Below, piece after piece: positions 39,078-45,998 of a stretch of 64,000 nt of DNA. Origin of the DNA: Enterococcus termitis (GTDB lineage Bacteria > Bacillota > Bacilli > Lactobacillales > Enterococcaceae). The notes beneath the pieces are model-generated. The model ran no database searches and was not told the origin of the DNA. It saw only the letters and a list, made by a program, of their open reading frames with translations. Positions within the stretch are counted from its first letter, which is position 1, and each line of letters begins with the position of its first letter. Location of the stretch: NCBI RefSeq assembly GCF_001730305.1, contig NZ_MIJY01000004.1, positions 49,853 through 113,852 of the forward strand, in the 5' to 3' direction. The position numbers and the translations under genes were made by a program.

Positions 39078-39106
39078 TTGCAAAAGAAACAAAGTTCTCC
39101 TATACT
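39078..39106 (+). promoter_or_regulatory. Promoter of the MarR-family gene
   Basis: TTGCAA (39078-39083), a 17-bp spacer and TATACT (39101-39106), 26 bp before the ATG at 39132. Confidence 0.7.
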
Positions 39107-39131
39107 AATGGTAGCATTGAAAGGAGCTATC

Positions 39132-39572
39132 ATGGACAAACGACAACTGTTAATGAGTGAGCTGATGGATTTATGTAATGAGATCATTTGGCTCAACAAA
39201 CCAGAATTAGAAGCAGCTTTAAAAGGCGTTACTTTGAGTGAAATTGAACTGATCGAACATATCGCGATGATCCCAAATGCAAATGTGACAAAACTTGCAG
39301 CAGCAAGCTATATGACACGTGGTGCTATCAGTAAGTTGACAAAAAAGCTCGTTGCGAAAGATATGATAGAAAGCTATCAAAGTGAGCACAACAAAAAGGA
39401 AATCTATTTCCGGTTGACTGAAAATGGTCAAGAAATAAATACAATTCATCAAGACTTGCATCGTTCCTTTTTAAAACGTGACCAAGAAGTGTTTCAGCAA
39501 ATGACGGACGAGGAATTTGACACAATTTTTCGATTCATTGGACGTTATAGACAGCATCTGAAAAATAGATAA
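39132..39572 (+). CDS. MarR-family transcriptional regulator
   Basis: A 146-residue protein with the MarR winged-helix core: LSEIELIEHIAMIPNANVTKLAAASYMTRGAISKLTKKLVAKDMIES, then the wing with NKKEIYFRLTENGQEI. ATG 39132 follows AAGGAGC; an upstream in-frame ATG at 39060 lies before the promoter and is not credible. The ligand and targets are unknown. The adjacent small membrane protein is convergent, so it is not in the same operon. Confidence 0.9.
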   Translation: MDKRQLLMSELMDLCNEIIWLNKPELEAALKGVTLSEIELIEHIAMIPNANVTKLAAASYMTRGAISKLTKKLVAKDMIESYQSEHNKKEIYFRLTENGQEINTIHQDLHRSFLKRDQEVFQQMTDEEFDTIFRFIGRYRQHLKNR

Positions 39573-39674
39573 AGAACTTTCTACTCTGAGTGTTGAGCAT
39601 AGGGGTGAAAAGGACTGTTTTGTTTCCTATTCAGCACTTTGCTCCTCATAAGTAGACGCTAAAAAAAGAAATAC

Positions 39675-39727
39675 AAAAAAGCCCTTGAGACACTCTGCTG
39701 TTAAGTCAGCGTTGTCCCAAAGGCTTT
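39675..39727. terminator. Bidirectional terminator
   Basis: AAAAAGCC-C-TTG-A-GACA (39676-39692) pairs with TGTC-C-CAA-A-GGCTTTTT (39713-39729). It lies between the convergent marR-type gene and the small membrane protein gene. A weaker stem with AGTGTTGA...CAGCACT lies to its left. Confidence 0.8.
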
Positions 39728-39760
39728 TTCATACTCCCTTTTCCTAGTTGGAGAGGAAAT

Positions 39761-40060
39761 TTATGCTTTTGCTGCTTCTTTTGGTTCGCGGCCCAAAATT
39801 GCTTGTAAGACCGTTAAGACACCATATGAAGCTAAAATTGTATAAATCAAGCTTGAATAAGTTGTAATCTCGAAATCCCATGTTTTGTAGATAACTAAAA
39901 CAATTGCTAAAACAATTCCTGCAAGAACATTAAAGAATGCAAACGCCCAAAGGTTTCCATTTTCTTTACGTGAAAGATAATAAATCGAAAACCATAAACT
40001 TAATACGCCCCAAGCGATGCAGACTAAAATAGCTGCCCAATAAATAATAAATGCTACCAC
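39761..40060 (-). CDS. Small three-helix membrane protein of unknown function
   Basis: 99 residues from GTG 40060, with GAGGTG as ribosome binding site. Three hydrophobic segments are visible (about 4-28, 40-62 and 68-90) and a short charged tail (REPKEAAKA). Aromatic residues flank the helices. I do not recognise the family. It has its own promoter and terminator, so it is a single-gene unit. Confidence 0.75.
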   Translation of the reverse strand: MVAFIIYWAAILVCIAWGVLSLWFSIYYLSRKENGNLWAFAFFNVLAGIVLAIVLVIYKTWDFEITTYSSLIYTILASYGVLTVLQAILGREPKEAAKA

Positions 40061-40090
40061 GAAGTTTCACCTCACTTTTATACATTAAGT

Positions 40091-40119
40091 ATTCTATCAC
40101 GTTCTCCTTTGTTTGTCAT
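40091..40119 (-). promoter_or_regulatory. Promoter of the small membrane protein gene
   Basis: On the minus strand: ATGACA (40119-40114), a 17-bp spacer and TAGAAT (40096-40091), about 30 bp before the GTG at 40060. Confidence 0.6.
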
Positions 40120-40236
40120 GAAAAGACAGTGAAAAACAAGCCGTTTTCACTGATTATTTCAAAGTTTCCAATGAAAAAAATCAAATCAGAAGCAATAGAA
40201 CTTTTTGATTATTTTCTATTTACGAAAGATTTACGT

Positions 40237-40242
40237 TATAAT
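40237..40242 (+). promoter_or_regulatory. -10 element of the sirtuin operon
   Basis: TATAAT lies 23 bp before the sirtuin start. The best -35 candidate, TTTCTA at 40213 with an 18-bp spacer, is weak, which would suit a regulated promoter. Confidence 0.45.
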
Positions 40243-40264
40243 AGACTAACTAGGAGATGAGCAT

Positions 40265-40966
40265 GTGAAAATCATTGACAGAAAACAGGCAGTACAGTTG
40301 ATCGAAGGCAGCCGAAAAATTACATTTTTGACAGGCGCGGGTGTTTCAACCGCATCGGGTGTACCAGATTATCGTTCTTTGTCTGGTGTCTATCAAGGAA
40401 TAGAGCGTTCCGAGTATTTATTAAGTGCCACTTGCCTGGCAAGTGAGCCGCAAAAATTTTATACGTTCATTCAGTCGTTGTATCATCCAGAGGCTCAGCC
40501 CAATGTGATTCATTTGAAATTAGCTGAGCTGGAAAAAACAAAGGTGACCTGGGTTGTTTCTCAAAATATAGATGGACTGCATGCAGCGGCAGGGAGTCAA
40601 AATCTGATTAATTTTCATGGCAGTTTATATGACTGCTATTGTCAAAAGTGCGGAGAAAATGTTTCTGTTGCAGCCTATTTAGCCTCTGATCAACATGCTG
40701 ATTGCGGAGGGCAGATCCGTCCAGCTATTGTTTTATATGAAGAAGCATTAGATCAAACAGCTGTCGCTGGAGCAATTAGAGCGGTCGAAGCAGCCGAGCT
40801 GATCGTGATTATCGGAACAAGTTTTCAAGTGCATCCATTTTGTGATTTGATCCATTATGCAGCAGAAGACGCAGAAGTTTTAGTTATCAATCAGAGTGCC
40901 GTACAATTAAATAGAACCGCTTATTTTTTAAAAGAAGATGCAGTAAATGTCTTTGAAAATATCTAA
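40265..40966 (+). CDS. Sir2-family NAD-dependent protein deacylase
   Basis: A 233-residue sirtuin from GTG 40265. NAD-binding motifs are GAGVSTASGVPDYR and SQNIDGLHAAAG, with the catalytic His in NFHGS. The zinc module reads CQKC...HADCGG: the second pair has His where Cys is usual, giving C-x2-C/H-x2-C. IVIIGTSFQVHPF closes the NAD pocket. It consumes NAD to remove acyl groups from lysines and is the first gene of an operon with an acetyltransferase fusion and the NAD-biosynthesis repressor NiaR. Confidence 0.93.
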   Translation: MKIIDRKQAVQLIEGSRKITFLTGAGVSTASGVPDYRSLSGVYQGIERSEYLLSATCLASEPQKFYTFIQSLYHPEAQPNVIHLKLAELEKTKVTWVVSQNIDGLHAAAGSQNLINFHGSLYDCYCQKCGENVSVAAYLASDQHADCGGQIRPAIVLYEEALDQTAVAGAIRAVEAAELIVIIGTSFQVHPFCDLIHYAAEDAEVLVINQSAVQLNRTAYFLKEDAVNVFENI

Positions 40967-40982
40967 ATAAAGGAGTTTTAAC

Positions 40983-41822
40983 ATGGAAGAAATCAAATCA
41001 GAACGCCAAAAGATGATCGATGGAGAGCTTTATTTTTCAGCAGATCCGGAATTGATCACAGCTAGAAAATTTGCTAGAGAGCAGATGAAATTGATCAATA
41101 AGGAAGAAGACCAAGTGATTCGCCGGCAATTAGTCGAAGAAACCTTTGGAACAACTGGAACAGGCAGTTATATTGAGCCGTCGATCAGCTTTGACTATGG
41201 CTTTAATATTCATGTGGGAAAAAATTTTTATGTCAATTTTAATAGTATCTTTTTAGATACTTGTCCGATTACGATTGGTGATAATTGTATGTTTGGTCCA
41301 AATGCACAACTTTATACTGCGACTCATCCTTTGCATCCTGTTAAAAGAAACAGCGGCTTAGAGTATGGCAAACCAATTACAATCGGTGATAATGTTTGGT
41401 TTGGCGGCGGTGTAGTCATTACACCAGGCGTAACGTTGGGGGATAATGTGGTTGTAGCAGCAGGTGCTGTTGTAACAAAATCTTTCCCAGATAATTGCGT
41501 GATCGGAGGGAATCCTGCAAAACTCATCAAAGAAATCGATTTGGAAGAACAACGCGCACCATTGACGAGCCAAAGAGAGAAAATAAACGAGCTTGATAAA
41601 AAAATCGTGGCTCTATTAGAGGAACGAATGGACGCTGTTTCATCAATTGCGGCAATCAAAAAGACATCTGATAAAGAAATTCTTGATACTGCAAGAGAAC
41701 AAGAAGTTTTAGCAAAAATCGACAGCTATGTTGTCAATGCAGAGTACAAAGAAGTATTAAAAGAAACCTACCAAGGAATCATGGATGCCTCAAAACATTT
41801 TCAGCAACAAAAAATGGATTAA
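40983..41822 (+). CDS. Maltose-type O-acetyltransferase fused to chorismate mutase
   Basis: 279 residues. Residues 1-185 are a sugar O-acetyltransferase: a Mac domain (MIDGELYFSADPELITARKFA) followed by left-handed beta-helix hexapeptides (ITIGDNVWFGGGVVITPG), with the catalytic His in TATHPLHP. Residues about 198-275 are an AroQ-type chorismate mutase: REKINELDKKIVALLEERM, K of IKK, D and RE of DTAREQE, and S-x3-Q in DASKHFQQ, matching the known active-site Arg, Arg, Lys, Asp, Arg, Glu, Ser and Gln. Both halves look active. A frameshift is unlikely because one uninterrupted frame covers both. It lies 16 bp after the sirtuin and 18 bp before niaR. Confidence 0.93.
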   Translation: MEEIKSERQKMIDGELYFSADPELITARKFAREQMKLINKEEDQVIRRQLVEETFGTTGTGSYIEPSISFDYGFNIHVGKNFYVNFNSIFLDTCPITIGDNCMFGPNAQLYTATHPLHPVKRNSGLEYGKPITIGDNVWFGGGVVITPGVTLGDNVVVAAGAVVTKSFPDNCVIGGNPAKLIKEIDLEEQRAPLTSQREKINELDKKIVALLEERMDAVSSIAAIKKTSDKEILDTAREQEVLAKIDSYVVNAEYKEVLKETYQGIMDASKHFQQQKMD

Positions 41823-41840
41823 GCATTAGGAGGTGGATAA

Positions 41841-42359
41841 ATGGACGGAACGAAAAGACGAGAGTCGATTTTACTTACGTTGAGGACGACAAATAAACCA
41901 GTTAGTGCTAGTTGGTTTGCAAAGGAATTCACTGTTAGCCGCCAAATTATTGTGGGGGATGTAGCCCTTTTAAGAGCTGCCGGGCATGAAATCATTGCCA
42001 CTGCCCGTGGGTATTTACTTGAAACAAATCAAGAGAAACAAGGAATACTTAGGAAAATCGCCTGTCAGCATGCTCCGGAAAAAACAGAAGAAGAATTGGC
42101 GATTATTGTTTCAATGGGCGGCGAAATCATTGATGTCATTGTTGAGCATCCGATTTATGGAGAATTAACAGGCGGACTGCATATTTGTAGGGAAAAGGAT
42201 GTGCGTACATTTATAAAAATGTACGAAAAAAGTAATGCTTCTTTGTTATCAGAATTGACCTCAGGGATTCATTTACACACGCTACGTTGTGAGAATGAAG
42301 AGCAGTTAGTGCAAATCAAAGCAGCTTTGGCAGAAGAAGGAATTTTATATGAAGGATAA
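41841..42359 (+). CDS. niaR: NiaR-type transcriptional repressor of NAD biosynthesis
   Basis: A 172-residue protein with an N-terminal HTH (KPVSASWFAKEFTVSRQIIVGDVALLRAAGHEI, about 20-55) and a C-terminal 3H domain with conserved histidines (VEHPIYGELTGGLHI and SGIHLHTLRC). The family, NiaR/YrxA, represses NAD synthesis or niacin uptake genes when nicotinic acid is present. GGAGGTGG precedes the ATG. It is the last gene of the sirtuin operon. Confidence 0.93.
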   Translation: MDGTKRRESILLTLRTTNKPVSASWFAKEFTVSRQIIVGDVALLRAAGHEIIATARGYLLETNQEKQGILRKIACQHAPEKTEEELAIIVSMGGEIIDVIVEHPIYGELTGGLHICREKDVRTFIKMYEKSNASLLSELTSGIHLHTLRCENEEQLVQIKAALAEEGILYEG

Positions 42360-42393
42360 AAAAGGCGGATTTTTTAAAATCTCCCTTTTTTTT
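42358..42393 (+). terminator. Terminator after niaR
   Basis: AAAAAGGCGGATTTT pairs with AAAATCTCCCTTTTT with two internal mismatches, followed by additional T. Confidence 0.8.
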
Positions 42394-42444
42394 AGCTGTA
42401 CCAATTATTTTTTTGGTATTAAGAGTAAAAATGACGAAAGTCTA

Positions 42445-42490
42445 TTTACTTTTAATAAATTAAGGATATAATGGTTTGTAAGCGCTATCT
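42445..42490 (+). promoter_or_regulatory. Promoter and cre-like site of the aldehyde dehydrogenase gene
   Basis: TTTACT (42445-42450), a 16-bp spacer and TATAAT (42467-42472). Immediately downstream, TGTAAGCGCTATCT (42477-42490) matches the CcpA catabolite-responsive element consensus except for its last base. A cre at the transcription start predicts repression by glucose. Confidence 0.65.
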
Positions 42491-42511
42491 AAAGAAGGGG
42501 TGGTTTTTAAA

Positions 42512-44008
42512 TTGAACAGAAAAATTGATATTCATAACACAGTGGACGATGTTTACCAATTATACATCGATGGAAAATGGACAAATGGTTCTGGTGGTCG
42601 ACGGATTACAAGTTATAATCCAAGTAATGGTGAAAAGTTAGCTGATTTTATTGATGCGACACATGAAGACGTTGATCAGGCAATTGCAGCGGCACAAGAG
42701 GCATTCACCTCATGGAAAGATATCGATGTGGTTACACGTAGTCAGTTATTGTTGGAGATTGCCGATTTAATCGATGCGAATAAAGAGCATTTAGCTTTAG
42801 TTGAAACGCTAGATAATGGTAAGCCTCTTCGTGAAACGCTCACGATCGATGTGCCGGCGACGGCTGATCATTTTCGTTATTTTGCTGGGGTGATTCGTGC
42901 AGAAGAAGGGACTGTAAAAGAGTTTGATTCAGATACCCTATCCATCGTACTTAAAGAGCCCATCGGTGTCGTAGGTCAGATCATTCCCTGGAACTTCCCA
43001 TTATTGATGGGTGCATGGAAAATAGCTCCTGCACTTGCAGCGGGAAATACAGTTGTCATTCATCCTTCGTCAACTACTTCTTTGAGCTTGTTGGAATTAT
43101 TCAAACTATTCGATCAAGTTCTGCCTAAAGGAGTTGTCAACTTGATTACGGGACGTGGATCAGATTCTGGAAACTATATGCTTGAGCATGACGGTTTTGA
43201 TAAGCTGGCATTCACAGGATCAACAGAGGTCGGCTATACTGTAGCAAAAGCTGCTGCTGACAAATTGATCCCAGCTACGTTAGAACTCGGCGGCAAATCT
43301 GCAAATATCATTTTTGACGATGCAAATTGGGAACGGGCATTAGAAGGTGTTCAATTAGGAATATTATTCAATCAAGGGCAAGTTTGCTGTGCAGGTTCCC
43401 GCGTGTTTGTGCAAGAAGGAATCTATGATGATTTTGTAGAAGCATTAAAAGAAAAATTTGAGAAAATAAACGTAGGCTTCCCATGGGAAGAAGGCGTACA
43501 AATGGGTGCGCAGATCAATGAAAAACAATTAAAAGATATTTTGAAATATGTTGAAATCGGTACAAAAGAAGGGGCATCCTTAATTACTGGAGGACATAAA
43601 ATAACTGAAAATGGCTTGGATAAAGGAGCCTTCTTAGAACCAACTTTGCTGGCAGATGCCAACAATGCGATGTGTATTGCGCAGGAAGAAATATTCGGCC
43701 CGGTAGCGACAGTGATGAAATTCAAAACAGAAGAAGAAGTAATTGCTTTAGCAAACCAATCTGATTATGGACTAGGCGGTGCAGTTTTTTCTCAAAATAT
43801 CAACACAGCAATGCGCGTAGCCCGTAAAGTCCGGACGGGGCGGATGTGGGTCAATACGTATAATCAGTTGCCGGCAGGAGCTCCGTTTGGCGGATACAAG
43901 AAATCTGGAATCGGAAGAGAAACCCATAAGTCGATGCTGGATGCTTATACACAGATGAAAAATATCTATATTGTGACAAAAGAAGAGCCGGATGGCTTGT
44001 ATAATTAA
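42512..44008 (+). CDS. NAD(P)-dependent aldehyde dehydrogenase
   Basis: A 498-residue ALDH-superfamily enzyme. The cofactor motif is PWNFPLLMGAWKIAPALAAGNTVV, the catalytic Glu is in LELGGKSA, and the catalytic Cys in GQVCCAGSR. It ends in GGYKKSGIGRE. It oxidises aldehydes to acids; length and sequence suit acetaldehyde- or lactaldehyde-type enzymes, but substrate is uncertain. TTG 42512 is favoured as start because GTG 42500 abuts the AGAAGGGG ribosome binding site; the alternative adds four residues. Confidence 0.93.
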   Translation: MNRKIDIHNTVDDVYQLYIDGKWTNGSGGRRITSYNPSNGEKLADFIDATHEDVDQAIAAAQEAFTSWKDIDVVTRSQLLLEIADLIDANKEHLALVETLDNGKPLRETLTIDVPATADHFRYFAGVIRAEEGTVKEFDSDTLSIVLKEPIGVVGQIIPWNFPLLMGAWKIAPALAAGNTVVIHPSSTTSLSLLELFKLFDQVLPKGVVNLITGRGSDSGNYMLEHDGFDKLAFTGSTEVGYTVAKAAADKLIPATLELGGKSANIIFDDANWERALEGVQLGILFNQGQVCCAGSRVFVQEGIYDDFVEALKEKFEKINVGFPWEEGVQMGAQINEKQLKDILKYVEIGTKEGASLITGGHKITENGLDKGAFLEPTLLADANNAMCIAQEEIFGPVATVMKFKTEEEVIALANQSDYGLGGAVFSQNINTAMRVARKVRTGRMWVNTYNQLPAGAPFGGYKKSGIGRETHKSMLDAYTQMKNIYIVTKEEPDGLYN

Positions 44009-44014
44009 AAAAAG

Positions 44015-44048
44015 AAACATCGCAACCTTTGCTTAGGCTGCGATGTTT
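44015..44048. terminator. Bidirectional terminator between aldehyde dehydrogenase and ldh genes
   Basis: AAACATCGCA (44015-44024) pairs with TGCGATGTTT (44039-44048), with A-run on the left and T-run on the right, between convergent genes. Confidence 0.88.
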
Positions 44049-44052
44049 TATA

Positions 44053-45033
44053 TTAGTTAGTTTCGTCTTCGAATTTTTCGAAAGCAGATTTGATTACTTC
44101 TTTAAGTGCATTGGCTGATGCATTCATTCGGTCTTTTTCAGAGTCAGTTAAAGGAATTTCAATTACCTGTTTGATCCCTTGACGGTTGATGACCGCTGGT
44201 GCTCCGATGTAAATATCATTTTGACCATATTCACCATCTAAATAAACAGAAAGTGGGAAGACAGAATCTTCGTCATCTAGGATTGCTTTAGTGATACGTG
44301 CAAGAGCAGCGGCGATTCCATAGAAGGTTGCTCCTTTTTTCTCGATGATCGAATAAGCAGCATCTCTTACATTGAAGAATAAGTTGACCATTGCTTCTTC
44401 ATCGACTTCAGGGTTATTTTTGACCCATTCATAGATTTGTAGTCCAGCAACGTTAGCATGTGACCAAACCGGAAATTCTGTATCACCATGTTCACCTAAA
44501 ATATACGCATGGACATTACGTGCATCAACGTCGACTAATTCAGCAATCGCTTGACGGAAACGAGCAGAGTCAAGTGACGTACCAGAACCAATAACGCGTT
44601 CTTTTGGAAATCCTGAGAATTTCCATGTAGAATAAGTTAAAATATCAACTGGGTTTGCTGCGACTAAGAAGATTCCGCTGAATCCAGAATCAACGATCGA
44701 TGTTACGATTTGTTTGTTGATTTTTAAGTTTTTGTGAACCAAATCGATTCTAGTTTCTCCAGGTTTTTGTGCAGCTCCGGCGGTTAATACAACCAAATCA
44801 GCGTCATGGCAGTCATCATAGGTAGCGGCATAAATTTTCTTAGGAGAGGTAAACGCTAATGCATGAGATAAATCTGCAGCGTCGCCTTCCGTTTTCTTTG
44901 TATCTATATCTATAATTCCAACTTCTTGAGCAATGTTTTGTGTGACTAAGGCAAATGCGTAACTAGATCCGACAGCGCCATCTCCAACTAAAATTACTTT
45001 TTGATGATCTTTATTTCCTGCTGCTGCAGTCAT
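44053..45033 (-). CDS. ldh: L-lactate dehydrogenase
   Basis: A 326-residue enzyme that reduces pyruvate to L-lactate with NADH, the main fermentation step of enterococci. NAD-binding [11 protein letters not shown], substrate Arg in [10 protein letters not shown], and the catalytic loop [14 protein letters not shown] are intact. It begins [12 protein letters not shown] at 45033; the ATG at 45042 falls within the AAAGGAATGG ribosome binding site. The promoter overlaps a Rex-like operator. Confidence 0.97.
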   Translation of the reverse strand: MTAAAGNKDHQKVILVGDGAVGSSYAFALVTQNIAQEVGIIDIDTKKTEGDAADLSHALAFTSPKKIYAATYDDCHDADLVVLTAGAAQKPGETRIDLVHKNLKINKQIVTSIVDSGFSGIFLVAANPVDILTYSTWKFSGFPKERVIGSGTSLDSARFRQAIAELVDVDARNVHAYILGEHGDTEFPVWSHANVAGLQIYEWVKNNPEVDEEAMVNLFFNVRDAAYSIIEKKGATFYGIAAALARITKAILDDEDSVFPLSVYLDGEYGQNDIYIGAPAVINRQGIKQVIEIPLTDSEKDRMNASANALKEVIKSAFEKFEDETN

Positions 45034-45071
45034 GTGTACCATTCCTTTCTGTTAATTGTTTTAACACGTTG

Positions 45072-45102
45072 ATAATACCACTGTTTGTGATTTTTGTCAC
45101 GT
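45072..45102 (-). promoter_or_regulatory. ldh promoter with Rex-like operator
   Basis: On the minus strand: GTGACA (45100-45095), a 17-bp spacer and TATTAT (45077-45072). Between the boxes TTGTGA-TTTTTG-TCACGT (45085-45102) resembles the Rex consensus TTGTGA-N6-TCACAA: one half is perfect, the other matches four of six. Rex senses the NADH/NAD ratio and commonly represses ldh in Gram-positives. Confidence 0.6.
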
Positions 45103-45398
45103 TTTTTGTTTTATTTAATAATACAGTTTTTAGGGGTGTTTCATAAGAAAACTCTTTCATGTGCGATATTTCACTAGTTATGTTTTTAAAAGTTTCTTTC
45201 GTGTTAAAAGAAAAAATAGAGCTTAAGGCTTTTTTATCATTTAAAAGATTAGGCTAGGGATTGTTTTGTGGTATAATTGTAAAAAACTGGGCAGAGGATT
45301 CTCCTGCTCGGGTATTTTGTGTTGAACAATAAAAAAGAGGACAAATGAACATAAAGGTTTCATTTTGCCTTAACTTTTTACATAAGGAGAAACGAGCA
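45103..45398. other. Divergent ldh-pth region
   Basis: AT-rich spacer holding the pth promoter: TGG-TATAAT (45269-45277), an extended -10 element, followed by a leader of about 115 nt with an imperfect stem near 45292-45308 (GCAGAGGA...TCCTGC). An in-frame ATG at 45345 would extend pth but has no ribosome binding site. Confidence 0.5.
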
Positions 45399-45965
45399 AT
45401 GAAAATGATTGTCGGGTTAGGCAACCCAGGAAGTAAATACCAAGAAACAAAACACAACATCGGTTTTATTACGGTGGATGAAATCGCTTATCGCTATAAT
45501 GCAACCTTCAACAAAAGTCAATTTGAAGCAGATATAGCCCAATTCTTTATCGGTACAGAAAAAATCATGCTGGTCAAACCGCTCACATTCATGAATGAAT
45601 CTGGTCGGTCTGTTGGTCCATTGATGACGTATTATGGAGTAACTGAAGAAGAATTGATTGTCATTTATGATGATCTTGATTTGGAAGTCGGAAAAATCCG
45701 TTTGCGCGAAAAAGGCGGAGCCGGCGGACATAATGGTATGAAAAGTTTGATTGCTCACCTTGGAACAAATGTGTTTCCAAGAATCAAAATAGGTATCGGC
45801 CGTCCAATTGGCAGCAATACAGTTGTTCATCATGTATTAAGTGGTTTTCCTAAAGAGCAGCATGAAGAGATCTTGCTAGCAGTAAAAAGCGCAGCAGATG
45901 CAGCGGTTTATGCGAGTGAAGGGCATACGTTTATTGATACGATGAATCATTTTAATGGAAAATAA
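45399..45965 (+). CDS. pth: Peptidyl-tRNA hydrolase
   Basis: A 188-residue enzyme that frees tRNA from peptidyl-tRNA dropped by stalled ribosomes. GLGNPGSKYQETKHNIGF contains the catalytic His, and DDLDLEVGKIRLREKGGAGGHNG and the RIKIGIGRP motif are diagnostic. ATG 45399 follows AAGGAG at good spacing. The order pth-mfd is conserved from Bacillus. Confidence 0.97.
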   Translation: MKMIVGLGNPGSKYQETKHNIGFITVDEIAYRYNATFNKSQFEADIAQFFIGTEKIMLVKPLTFMNESGRSVGPLMTYYGVTEEELIVIYDDLDLEVGKIRLREKGGAGGHNGMKSLIAHLGTNVFPRIKIGIGRPIGSNTVVHHVLSGFPKEQHEEILLAVKSAADAAVYASEGHTFIDTMNHFNGK

Positions 45966-45998
45966 GCAAGAGGAAAACAAATAGAGGAGGAACCTGAC

